Program-made: the position numbers and the translations under genes
Part shown: in pieces, positions 36,267-44,747 of the stretch
Position numbering within the stretch: the first letter of the stretch is position 1
Layout: every line of letters starts with the position of its first letter
Origin: Neobacillus cucumis
GTDB lineage: Bacteria; Bacillota; Bacilli; Bacillales_B; DSM-18226
Direction of reading: 5' to 3'
Assembly (NCBI RefSeq): GCF_016107705.1
Contig: NZ_JAEHGC010000008.1
Span: 62,001-126,000 of the forward strand
Length of the DNA stretch: 64,000 nt
The notes under the pieces: generated by a model
What the model was told of the DNA's origin: nothing
The model's database searches: none
The model's input: only the letters and a program-made list of their open reading frames with translations

Positions 36267-37148
36267 TTACTTATGGTAAAATAGCTTTTTTTGATGATTT
36301 GCTTTAAATTGTCTTGGGGATTCTCCCGTCATTTTTTTAAATAGTAACGTAAAGTAGTTCGGATTATCATAACCTACAATCCTGGCTATTTCTCCTACCT
36401 TTAAGTCTGTTGCAACTAGTAAACTTTTCGCCTCGCCCATTCTCCGATTAATTAAATAATTTATTGGAGTGTTGTCCATTTCTTCTTTGAAGACATGAGA
36501 GAGGTAATACTTATTCATATAAAGATTGTCTGCAATGTCATCAAGTGTAATGTCTTTTTTATAATTTTTATCTATATACTCTTTTATTCTTTGTGCAAGA
36601 GTACTAGAGTCTTCTGTGTGCATTTCCATCCTTTGTAATTTAATAATCCGATGAATTAGTGCAATTATGGACGACAGCAATCCTTTGCAAATAATATCAA
36701 ACTCTTCAGCTTGAAGGGAGGATTCCTCAAAGATATTTGAAAAGTAGGTTTCAAATTGGTTTGAATATTTATTGGTAGATATAACTGGATCCAATTCGAA
36801 GGGAATAATGCAAAGTTCCTTTAATCCATCAATGGCTAAATTTGTCACACCGCAAAAATAGGTTTTCAGAGGATTTGTAGGATTTGAGTACTCTTCATGG
36901 ATCACCCCTGCATTATAAATAAGAATATCGCCTTTTTTAGCGTTATAACGTTTGTTGTTAATCATGAAAGTACCTTCGCCTTCAGATATAAAAACCATTT
37001 CACTTAAATCATCATGCTTATGACTTGGAAAGTTCCAGTTTGGATTGCCGCCAACTTGACCTGAATAGGCAAGTACTGGGGGTTTGATGATCATTAATGT
37101 TTTTTTCCAATCTGTTTCATTAACCTCGTTATTGTTAAAGTTCTCCAC
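36267..37148 (-). CDS. AraC family regulator with cupin ligand domain
   Basis: A 293-residue transcription factor. The N-terminal AraC-type cupin shows HKHDDLSEMVFISEGEGTF (near residue 43) and GDILIYNAGVIHEEY. The C-terminal double helix-turn-helix shows LDDIADNLYMNKYYLSHVFK and VGYDNPNYFTLLFKKMTG, with SPRQFK at the end. It starts with GTG, with GGAGGG 6 bases upstream. It diverges from the CUT2 ABC transporter-oxygenase operon, with a 387-base gap, and most likely activates it when its small-molecule ligand is bound. The ligand is unknown. Confidence 0.9.
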   Translation of the reverse strand: MENFNNNEVNETDWKKTLMIIKPPVLAYSGQVGGNPNWNFPSHKHDDLSEMVFISEGEGTFMINNKRYNAKKGDILIYNAGVIHEEYSNPTNPLKTYFCGVTNLAIDGLKELCIIPFELDPVISTNKYSNQFETYFSNIFEESSLQAEEFDIICKGLLSSIIALIHRIIKLQRMEMHTEDSSTLAQRIKEYIDKNYKKDITLDDIADNLYMNKYYLSHVFKEEMDNTPINYLINRRMGEAKSLLVATDLKVGEIARIVGYDNPNYFTLLFKKMTGESPRQFKANHQKKLFYHK

Positions 37149-37434
37149 AATCTACCCTCCCTATTACTTCGGAATAGCAAGATATTATAGATTTTATTCC
37201 GTTAAAACAATATAGTGAATCTTTTTCAAAATGATTGATTATATTTATAAGTAATAATTTTTTGTCTAAAAACCCCATTGGAAGCGCTATTTTCTTAATT
37301 TAATCATAACATTTCATCATATTTTTTAAAAATACATTTATTTCCTCTACAGTTGTTTTCGATAAACAAAGAATTCAATAAAATTCTAAAAGCAATATTA
37401 TTTAGTTTTTTATACAGTTTAGCAAGATAGTCAA

Positions 37435-37464
37435 TTGTAATTAACACTATGACGATAGTATTAT
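37435..37464 (+). promoter_or_regulatory. Promoter region of the ABC transporter-oxygenase operon
   Basis: TTGTAA (37435-37440), an 18-bp spacer and TATTAT (37459-37464) form a plausible sigma-A promoter. Downstream, the palindrome AAACGTTT (37492-37499) lies inside a wider CTTAA/TTAAG inverted repeat (37481-37502). A cre-like TGGAAGCGCTATTT sits at 37279-37292, at about 11 of 14 positions. The rest of 37149-37535 is AT-rich without other features. Confidence 0.4.
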
Positions 37465-37535
37465 CTAAATAATCCAACTACTTAACAGTTGAAACGTTTA
37501 AGAAATTAATCTTGGATAGAAGGGATGAACTTAAG

Positions 37536-39059
37536 GTGGGAGAGAAGAAAGCGAACGCCCTTGAAATGAGATATATCTCCAAATCATTCCCTGGTGTCAA
37601 AGCTCTTGATCGTGTTTCCCTAACTGTAAAAGAGGGAAGTGTCCATGCGCTTATGGGCGAGAATGGGGCTGGTAAATCAACATTAATGAAGATCCTTGCT
37701 GGCATTTATAAGCCAGATCAAGGGGGATTTTTTTAAAAGGGAAAAAGGTGGAGTTTAACAACCCTCGCGATGCACTAAACAACGGAATTAGTATGATCCA
37801 TCAAGAATTAAGCTTTATTCCGGAACTTACTGTTGCGGAGAATATCTTTCTTGGCAGAGAACATTGCTTTGGCAGGTCAAGGGTAATTAATAAGAAGAAA
37901 CAAAAAGAAAGCACGCTCGAATTATGTGAGATCTTAAAAATTGATCTGAATCCGGATAAAAAAATGTCCTCTCTGTCCGTATCTGATAGGCAAATGGTGA
38001 AAATTGTGAAAGCGGTTTCTAATAATGCAGATATCATTGTGATGGATGAGCCAACATCGGCCATAACAGAACGTGAGGTTGAAAAACTGTTTGACATTAT
38101 TAAAATGTTAACTTCACAAGGGAAGTCGATTATTTATATTTCTCACAAAATGGATGAAATTTTTAAAATCGCAGACGATATTACAATTTTACGAGATGGA
38201 TGCTTTATTGATAGTAAACCAGCAGCTGAATTAAATCATGACTTGCTTATTTCCTTAATGGTGGGTCGAGAATTAAGGGATGTTTATCAAACAAAAGCTT
38301 CCGGAACGGGAAACGTCTTTATGGAAGTGAAAAACCTTACAAGAAGAGGCAGTTTTAACAATATATCTTTCACGGTCCATCAAGGGGAAGTAGTAGGAAT
38401 TGCAGGACTTGTGGGTGCGGGAAGAACGGAAGTAGTGGAAAGCATTTTTGGTGTTCATCCACCGGAGAAAGGCGAAATTTATATTAATCAAAAAAAAGTG
38501 TCCCATAAACACCCTAAACAAGCCATTAAGAATGGGATCGCATTGGTTACGGAAGACCGAAAACAAACAGGCTTAAATTTAACAGGTTCTGTTAGAGATA
38601 ATATTAGTTTAGTAAATTTAAGGGAATTTGCGTTGTTTAAAAATATTATTTCTCGGAAAAGAGAAAATGACGTCGCGGGATGAACAAATTAATTCCTTAA
38701 AGATTAAAACTCCAAATCAAAGTATGCTGGTGAAAAATCTAAGCGGTGGAAATCAGCAAAAGATTGTTATTGCTAAATGGCTATTAAATAACCCTAATAT
38801 ATTAATCCTGGACGAACCGACCCGAGGGATTGACATTGGGGCAAAAGCAGAAATTTACAAGATTATCAGTGATTTTGCAAGTAAAGGAAAGTCTATCATT
38901 GTCATTTCATCGGAAATGCCAGAACTGATTGGGATTTGTGACAGGATGATCGTGATGAGTGAAGGAAGAATCACTGGTGAGTTTACTCGAAAGGAGTTTG
39001 ATCAGGAAAAAATTATGGCTTGTTGTGCAGGAATTCAGAAAGGAGAAAAAAGTGGATGA
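37536..39059 (+). pseudogene. Sugar-type (CUT2) ABC transporter ATPase with two frameshifts
   Basis: An RbsA/MglA-like double ATPase broken into three frames. Frame one carries the first Walker A ([13 protein letters not shown]) and ends at a TAA at 37734. The rest of the first ATPase and the start of the second (MIHQELSFIPELTVAENIFL, VMDEPTSAIT, GLVGAGRTEV) continue in another frame from about 37728 to 38683. The end (LSGGNQQKIVIAKWLL, LDEPTRGIDIGAK) is back in the first frame. One missing base in the GGGGGATTTTTTT run (37722-37734) and one extra G in GCGGGA (38675-38680) explain everything and restore a normal length near 507 residues. Both lie in homopolymers, so sequencing error is as likely as a true pseudogene. 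Start is GTG 37536 or TTG 37512. Confidence 0.85.
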
Positions 39060-40063
39060 TCTCTCAAAAAGAAGAAGTAGTTAAGAATAATTTACTCGAA
39101 ATAGAAAAATCAACAAGTGCAATAAATTTGGGTAATTTAGGAAGGGTTTTTGCCAAATACGGAATCTATATTGCTTTTGCTATCCTATTTGTTATTTTAT
39201 CCGTTTCTTCAGAGTCATTTTTAACCACAACGAATCTTATCAATATTTTACGTCAAGTGTCGATTATCGGTATTGTGGCAATTGGCATGTCATTTATCAT
39301 CATTACCGGCGGAATTGATCTTTCCGTTGGGTCGATTATGGCACTTTCAGCAGTTGTTGCAGCAAGCTTTGCCAAAGCAGACACTAGTTATTCCCTATTT
39401 ATCCCCATTATTGTGGGAATGGCAGTCGGGTTAGCATGTGGACTAATCAATGGTGTGCTTGTCGCAAAATGGAAAGTAGCGCCTTTTATTGCAACGTTAG
39501 GAATGATGACCGCTGCAAGAGGGTTAGCAATGGTTTATACAGATGGACGACCGGTAATAGGACTAAGTAATTCTTATAACCATATTGGCAGCGGTTCCTT
39601 TTTAAACATTCCCATTCCAATTATCGCTTTCATCATCATTGCTTTAATTGGGATTTTTCTTCTTAGATTTACTGTCTTTGGAAGATATGTTTATGCAACA
39701 GGAGGCAATGAACAATCTGCTAAACTATCAGGAATTCGGGTTAATTTCATTAAAATAGGTGTTTATGGTATAGCAGGACTGCTTGCCGGAATAGGAGGCA
39801 TGATTCTCTCTTCACGAATTATGTCGGGTTCACCAGTATTAGGTGAGGGGTATGAACTTGATGCCATTGAAGCAGTCGTAATTGGCGGAACCAGCTTATT
39901 TGGCGGCGTTGGCAGCATTATTGGTACTCTTGCGGGGGTATTGATTATAGGAGTAATGAATAATGGTCTCGACTTACTAAATGTTTCTTCCTACTATCAA
40001 CAAATTTTAAAAGGTGCCATTATTGTCATCGCTGTTCTACTAGATAAAAAGAATCACCAATAA
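39056..40063 (+). CDS. CUT2 family ABC transporter permease (RbsC-like)
   Basis: A 335-residue membrane permease with about nine helices, of the ribose/galactose/autoinducer-2 transporter class. Typical blocks are SIMALSAVVAASF, MTAARGLAMVYTDGRPV, ATGGNEQSAKLSGI and the GYELDAIEAVVIGGTSLFGG segment. ATG at 39056 overlaps the stop of the ATPase gene and has AAAGGAG 9 bases upstream. This tight coupling suggests the ATPase is translated to its natural end in vivo, which favours the sequencing-error explanation of its frameshifts. Confidence 0.92.
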   Translation: MISQKEEVVKNNLLEIEKSTSAINLGNLGRVFAKYGIYIAFAILFVILSVSSESFLTTTNLINILRQVSIIGIVAIGMSFIIITGGIDLSVGSIMALSAVVAASFAKADTSYSLFIPIIVGMAVGLACGLINGVLVAKWKVAPFIATLGMMTAARGLAMVYTDGRPVIGLSNSYNHIGSGSFLNIPIPIIAFIIIALIGIFLLRFTVFGRYVYATGGNEQSAKLSGIRVNFIKIGVYGIAGLLAGIGGMILSSRIMSGSPVLGEGYELDAIEAVVIGGTSLFGGVGSIIGTLAGVLIIGVMNNGLDLLNVSSYYQQILKGAIIVIAVLLDKKNHQ

Positions 40064-40089
40064 ATTAAAAAAACTAAAGGAGTGTGTGT

Positions 40090-41031
40090 ATGAAAAGTGT
40101 AAAGGTTTTTGCAAGCGTTTTATTATTACTTATCGCAATCCTAAGTGGATGCTCCAGTAAATCATCAGAATCAGCAGGTGGAACTGAAAAAGGAAAGATT
40201 AAGATTGGTGTTCTATACCAGAACCTGCAAAATGAGTATATTGTAAATTTGCAAGATTCAATTCGTAAATATGCGAAAACAGCAGGGGTTCAATTGATCG
40301 AGTCAGATGGAGAAGGCAAAGCAGAAAATCAAATTAGTCAAGTGGAGAATTTAATTAATCAACAAGTGGATGCGATTATTTTAAACCCGGCTGATAAAAG
40401 TGGCAGTGCAGCAGTGGTTGAACAGGCCGCAGCAGCAAAGATTCCAATTATTACAGTGTTAGCCGTTGTTTCGAACGAAGAAAAAGCTACTGCTCACGTG
40501 GGTTCTGACGATGTCGAAGCTGGAAAAATAGAAATGAAGCATATTGCTGATTTGTTAGGTGGAAAAGGAACCATTGCTATCATCCACGGTCCTAATGGGA
40601 ATTCTGCAGAGGTTAACCGTACAGAAGGAAATAAGGAAGTTTTAAAAGATTATCCAAATATTAAGGTTGCCGCTCAGCAAACAGCTAATTGGTCAAGAGA
40701 AGAAGCACTTTCCTTAACGGAAAACTGGCTGCAATCACAAAAACTTGATGCCATTGTTGCTCAAAATGATGAAATGGCATTAGGGGCAATCAAAGCCTTA
40801 AGTGCAGCAGGGAAGTTAAAAGATACAAAAGTAATTGGAATCGACGCAATCCCGGATGCTTTTAATTCCATTCAAGCAGGAGAACTATCAGCAACTGTAT
40901 TCCAAGATGTGGATGCACAAGGGAAAATGGCTGTAGAGGTAGCGGAAAAAGCTGCAAAAGGGGATAAAGTCCAAAAAGAAAACATGATTCCATTCCAATT
41001 GGTTACAAAAGACAATCTTGAAAAATTTTAA
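40090..41031 (+). CDS. Sugar-binding lipoprotein of CUT2 transporter (RbsB-like)
   Basis: A 313-residue periplasmic-binding-protein-like lipoprotein. The signal peptide ends in the lipobox AILSGC (about residues 16-21). The mature part has IGVLYQNLQNEYIVNLQD, VDAIILNPADKSGS and AQNDEMALGAIKALSAAG, the pattern of type I ribose-binding proteins. ATG at 40090 is used because AAAGGAG ends 7 bases upstream. It is the third gene of the transporter and precedes the oxygenase. The bound ligand is likely a sugar or polyol, not necessarily ribose. Confidence 0.92.
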   Translation: MKSVKVFASVLLLLIAILSGCSSKSSESAGGTEKGKIKIGVLYQNLQNEYIVNLQDSIRKYAKTAGVQLIESDGEGKAENQISQVENLINQQVDAIILNPADKSGSAAVVEQAAAAKIPIITVLAVVSNEEKATAHVGSDDVEAGKIEMKHIADLLGGKGTIAIIHGPNGNSAEVNRTEGNKEVLKDYPNIKVAAQQTANWSREEALSLTENWLQSQKLDAIVAQNDEMALGAIKALSAAGKLKDTKVIGIDAIPDAFNSIQAGELSATVFQDVDAQGKMAVEVAEKAAKGDKVQKENMIPFQLVTKDNLEKF

Positions 41032-41064
41032 AAATAATGATGATTTTTTGAGGAGGAATTTAAC

Positions 41065-41988
41065 ATGACAACAGAAAAAAAGCTAAATAATATTCTTGAA
41101 ATTGTAACCCCATTAAATGAGCGTTTGAATAATGAACCATTACGAGTATTGACAGAAGAAGAGTGGGTTTTTTGGAAAGAAAACGGATATGTTGTAATTC
41201 GTAACGCTGTTCCGCAAGACCATTTAGAAAGACTTGTGAAGTTAATTTGGGAATTTGAAGAAAAGGATCCTAAAGATCTTTTTACCTGGTACACTGCTCC
41301 ACGCAGTGAAATGGCGATGAAAGAGTTGATGAATACTGGAATGGTAGAATTGTATAATCATCAGTATTTATGGGATAACCGTATGTATGAGAAAGTATAT
41401 AATGCATTTGTTGATATTTGGGGTACGGAAAAACTATGGGCAAGTATTGATCGATGCAATCTAAATCTTCCCATCAAACCTGGATATGAATATAAGGGAT
41501 TCATTCATTGGGATGTAGATACGTCGCTGGACCCAGTTCCAGTGAATGTTCAAGGAGTATTGTCCTTAGTGGATACTGATATAGATATGGGAGGATTCCA
41601 GTGTATTCCGGAACTTTATAGAACTTTTGATGAATGGGTGAAAACACAGCCTTCGGACAGAGATCCGCATAAACCGGATACAAAGGGCTTTACCCCAACA
41701 AAAGTAGTGACAAAGGCTGGAGATCTAATGATTTTCAATAGTATGCAGCCTCATGGTATTCGTCCGAATTATTCTGATAAACCAAGATTAGCACAATATA
41801 TCTCAATGTTCCCTGCTCAAGAAGAAAATGAGCAATTGAGGGAGTCTAGAATCCATTCATGGAGTGAAAGAGTGAAGCCTGAGGGGAAAGCATTTCCAGG
41901 AGATCCTCGAAATTGGGAACAAACCAAATATGATCGAGCTAAATTAACAGAACTGGGAGAGAAATTACTAGGTTTGAAAAAGTGGTGA
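41065..41988 (+). CDS. Phytanoyl-CoA dioxygenase family (Fe(II)/2-oxoglutarate) oxygenase
   Basis: A 307-residue enzyme of the PhyH family of non-heme iron, 2-oxoglutarate-dependent oxygenases. The iron-binding HxD is HWDVD (near residue 150), the distal histidine is in QPHGIRPN (near 231), and the 2-oxoglutarate-binding arginine is likely in DKPRLAQY. Members hydroxylate very different small molecules. GAGGAGG precedes the ATG, and the gene lies 33 bases after the binding-protein gene, followed by a terminator. It is therefore probably co-expressed with the ABC transporter and hydroxylates or oxidatively cleaves the imported compound. No other catabolic enzyme is in the operon. Confidence 0.88.
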   Translation: MTTEKKLNNILEIVTPLNERLNNEPLRVLTEEEWVFWKENGYVVIRNAVPQDHLERLVKLIWEFEEKDPKDLFTWYTAPRSEMAMKELMNTGMVELYNHQYLWDNRMYEKVYNAFVDIWGTEKLWASIDRCNLNLPIKPGYEYKGFIHWDVDTSLDPVPVNVQGVLSLVDTDIDMGGFQCIPELYRTFDEWVKTQPSDRDPHKPDTKGFTPTKVVTKAGDLMIFNSMQPHGIRPNYSDKPRLAQYISMFPAQEENEQLRESRIHSWSERVKPEGKAFPGDPRNWEQTKYDRAKLTELGEKLLGLKKW

Positions 41989-42012
41989 TCTAGATTCACC
42001 AATTGTATTTGA

Positions 42013-42050
42013 AGAGCCATTAGGAGTAGAAGCATCCATGGCTCTCTTTT
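42013..42050 (+). terminator. Terminator after the oxygenase gene
   Basis: AGAGCCAT (42013-42020) pairs perfectly with ATGGCTCT (42038-42045), followed by CTTTT. Confidence 0.85.
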
Positions 42051-42166
42051 AAACCAAATTAAATTTTTCCCCTAACGTTCCAAAGGTAAAAATAAAAAGT
42101 CTTCTCTTATTTTGTGAATAAACGGCAATATTTGGGTGGACTCTAATGAAAAAGGAGGTCATCCTA

Positions 42167-42397
42167 ATGTGTGCCAATTTATTTAATGGAGATAAGGGAG
42201 AAGAAAAGGAAAAACTTGAGGAGGTTCTTGAACATTCGATTGAGGTTGAAGAGGATTTAATGCGTACATATCTGATAGCAGCAGAGCGGGTTCATGACGA
42301 TGATGAATTAAAAGAGCGCCTCGAGAATTTTGCCGAAGGAAATGCAAAAAGGACAAAACAGTTAATGGATGAGTTGAATGAACAAAACGAAAAATAG
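42167..42397 (+). CDS. Small acidic helical protein of unknown function
   Basis: A 76-residue, highly charged, all-helical protein. It starts at ATG 42167, where AAAGGAGGT is 7 bases upstream; the ATG at 42146 lies before that site and is rejected. The central pattern SIEVEEDLMRTYLIAAERV followed by a second helix NAKRTKQLMDELNEQ resembles a helix pair of ferritin-like or DUF2383-like four-helix bundles, and it could dimerise to form one. No metal motif can be confirmed. It stands alone between two terminators. I do not recognise a named family. Confidence 0.7.
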   Translation: MCANLFNGDKGEEKEKLEEVLEHSIEVEEDLMRTYLIAAERVHDDDELKERLENFAEGNAKRTKQLMDELNEQNEK

Positions 42398-42400
42398 ATT

Positions 42401-42437
42401 AAAGCTGCGGGATTTTGAAATCTCGCAGCTTTTTTAA
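42401..42437 (+). terminator. Intrinsic terminator
   Basis: AAAGCTGCGGGAT pairs with ATCTCGCAGCTTT (one mismatch-type pair), followed by TTTAATTT, directly after the small acidic protein gene. Confidence 0.9.
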
Positions 42438-42507
42438 TTTAAAGAAAATTTTCTCGGAACCTAATAATGCCCTCTCAGCTCTTAAATTTACACCCCCTTA
42501 ATATTAG

Positions 42508-42546
42508 TTACCAAAATCTTTACAAAAGGAATATGCCACCTTTACA
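42508..42546 (+). promoter_or_regulatory. PhoP-box candidates before the PhoX-like gene
   Basis: TTACCA (42508), TTTACA (42519) and TTTACA (42541) lie in one 11-bp register, with the slot at 42530 unmatched. A further TTTACA is at 42487. TATAAA at 42567-42572 could be the -10 box. This is the layout of PhoP-activated promoters in Bacillus and fits the phosphatase gene downstream. Confidence 0.55.
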
Positions 42547-42598
42547 TTCATTTTATTTAATAAAAATATAAATAATCGTTTTACGAGGGGGATTAAGA

Positions 42599-44539
42599 AT
42601 GAAGAAAAAACGCTTTAATAAAAAAGGGGCAGCATTGGCACTGGCATTCGCGCTGACGATTCCAGCTTTAACACCTGCAGCTGCAGCTGGCAAAGGGCAT
42701 GTGACGATTGATTCCGTCCGTTTTAATGGAATGGATGCACCGAAGACAATTGATCAGATGGTTCAAACCTATACAAACGCATCGCTTGAAGTAAAGTATA
42801 GTAATGGTGAAGTGAAGCAATTCCCACTATCATATAAAAAGCTTTTTAAATCTGAGGATAAAGTTGCAATAAATAAAGGGCAATTAATTCCGGCAGGAAC
42901 ACCAGTTGATGTAAACGGTAATCCAATCATCGATACCAGTGTAGAAGGAAAACCTACATACTATGTATCAGATGCTCCCGACTCCAATAGTTTATTGAAA
43001 CCAATTAATGGACAACTTTACATGGTGACCCATTATGAATATCAAACCATTGATGCAGCAGGTAAATCAGCATATGGTGTGGTTCCTGCATCGATGTCCT
43101 TATCTACACTTGAACAAGATAAGAAAACAGGGGAATTAACACCAAAAGAGGTTAAGAAAATTGATTTTTCAAGTGTAAATGGACTGTGGATCCCATGTAA
43201 CGGATCGCTATCACCTTGGAATACCCATTTAGGTTCAGAAGAATATGAGCCAGACGCCCGTAATTTTGAATTTGATGTAAATTCCTCAGCAAGAACTCAA
43301 ACGGAAAGCTTTGCAAAACTTTATTTTGGTGACAAATCAAAAGCAAATCCTTATTTCTATGGATTTGTACCCGAAATTAAAGTCGACAAACAAGGGGATG
43401 CATCCGTTGAAAAACATTATAGTATCGGCCGTTTCTCTCACGAATTAATGAAAATGATGCCGGATCAACGCACAGCGTTCTTTGGTGACGATGGATCTTA
43501 TACGACGATGTTTATGTATGTAGCTGACAAAGCAAAAGATCTTTCTGCTGGAACGCTTTATGCAGCAAAGTTCCATCAAACTGGTAATGAAAACGGCGGT
43601 TCGGGGAACTTGGAATGGATCAAGTTAGGTCATGCATCTGACAAGGAAGTAAAGGCTATTATCGATAGCGGTATTAAATTCAGCGATATTTTCGAAACAT
43701 CTGCCGAACCAAAAGAAGGTTTCAAAGCGATTAAACAATACTCCTATGGCAAAACTGAGTACCTAAAGTTAAAGCCTGGAATGGAAAAAGCGGCGGCGTT
43801 TTTAGAATCACGCCGATATGCAGCAACGCTTGGTGCGACATCTGAATTTAACAAAATGGAAGGTGTCACACTGAACGAAAGGGATAAAAAAGTCTACATC
43901 TCCATTTCGGACCAAAGTAATGGAATGTTGGCCAATGCTGCAGATCCAACGGATGATATTCAACTGCCAAAAATTAAATCAGGTGTTACCTATCAATTAG
44001 ATTTAACAGCGAGCCAAAAGGATCGCGATGGGCAAAAGATTAACAGTAAATATGTAGCAGCTTCGATGTCTGGTCTAATTGTTGGTAAGGATATGCCATC
44101 AGCGGATGCTTACGGGAATACAGCAGATGTAAATTCAGTAGCCAATACGGATAATTTAAGCTATTCCGAAGCTTTAAGAACCTTATTTATCGGAGAAGAT
44201 AGCGGCATGCATACGAATAACTTTGTCTGGGCTTATAATGTTGATACAAAAGAATTATCGAGAATTCTATCGGTTCCTGCCGGGGCTGAATCGACAGGTT
44301 TGTTTGCAGCGGATAACCGGAACGGATTCTCCTATATCATGTCCAATTTCCAACATCCAGGTGATGAAATTGATGGCAAGAAGATTACAGCTGTAGATAA
44401 AGGGGAATTGGAAAAAGCGATGGAAGAACAAATCGGAATTAATCGTACGGGCGGCGTCGGTTACATTTCTGGTCTTCCTTCACTAGAAGATTTGCAAAAT
44501 AAAAATCGTGATGTAAAAAGCATCTTTTTAAAAAAATAG
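42599..44539 (+). CDS. phoX: PhoX-like (DUF839) secreted phosphatase
   Basis: A 646-residue exported protein. The N-terminus MKKKRFNKKG is followed by a hydrophobic segment and a likely cleavage after PAAAA (about residue 30). It looks like a Sec rather than a twin-arginine signal, although PhoX proteins are often Tat substrates. The mature part carries the PhoX/DUF839 pattern, for instance GLWIPCNGSLSPWNTHLGSE (near residue 197), IGRFSHELMKMMPD, YTTMFMYVADK and SNFQHPGD. Family enzymes are calcium/iron-dependent alkaline phosphatases that free phosphate from organic esters. PhoP-like boxes lie upstream. The next gene is also an exported phosphoesterase. Confidence 0.82.
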   Translation: MKKKRFNKKGAALALAFALTIPALTPAAAAGKGHVTIDSVRFNGMDAPKTIDQMVQTYTNASLEVKYSNGEVKQFPLSYKKLFKSEDKVAINKGQLIPAGTPVDVNGNPIIDTSVEGKPTYYVSDAPDSNSLLKPINGQLYMVTHYEYQTIDAAGKSAYGVVPASMSLSTLEQDKKTGELTPKEVKKIDFSSVNGLWIPCNGSLSPWNTHLGSEEYEPDARNFEFDVNSSARTQTESFAKLYFGDKSKANPYFYGFVPEIKVDKQGDASVEKHYSIGRFSHELMKMMPDQRTAFFGDDGSYTTMFMYVADKAKDLSAGTLYAAKFHQTGNENGGSGNLEWIKLGHASDKEVKAIIDSGIKFSDIFETSAEPKEGFKAIKQYSYGKTEYLKLKPGMEKAAAFLESRRYAATLGATSEFNKMEGVTLNERDKKVYISISDQSNGMLANAADPTDDIQLPKIKSGVTYQLDLTASQKDRDGQKINSKYVAASMSGLIVGKDMPSADAYGNTADVNSVANTDNLSYSEALRTLFIGEDSGMHTNNFVWAYNVDTKELSRILSVPAGAESTGLFAADNRNGFSYIMSNFQHPGDEIDGKKITAVDKGELEKAMEEQIGINRTGGVGYISGLPSLEDLQNKNRDVKSIFLKK

Positions 44540-44559
44540 TTTTTAAATCAATCATTCAG

Positions 44560-44594
44560 GAACTCGATCTTTGACATCGGGTTCTTTTTTTACT
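44560..44594 (+). terminator. Intrinsic terminator after the PhoX-like gene
   Basis: GAACTCGAT (44560-44568) pairs with ATCGGGTTC (44576-44584, one G-U pair), followed by TTTTTTTACTTT. Confidence 0.9.
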
Positions 44595-44658
44595 TTATTT
44601 TATTCGTTTAAGCGACCTAAACTAGTCCTATCGTAATAGTTTGAAAGGATGAAATTTC

Positions 44659-44697
44659 TTTATTTGTAATTTACTTGAACTACATAAGAGATTAACA
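44659..44697 (+). promoter_or_regulatory. PhoP-box candidates before the phosphoesterase gene
   Basis: TTTATT (44659), TTTACT (44670), TACATA (44681) and TTAACA (44692) are four hexamers in exact 11-bp register. Each matches TT(A/T/C)A(C/T)A at five or six positions. TAATCT at 44707-44712 could be the -10 box. Confidence 0.5.
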
Positions 44698-44747
44698 AAT
44701 TAAGAGTAATCTATTTTTGTACAAAAAAATAGATGGGAGTGAAAAGA

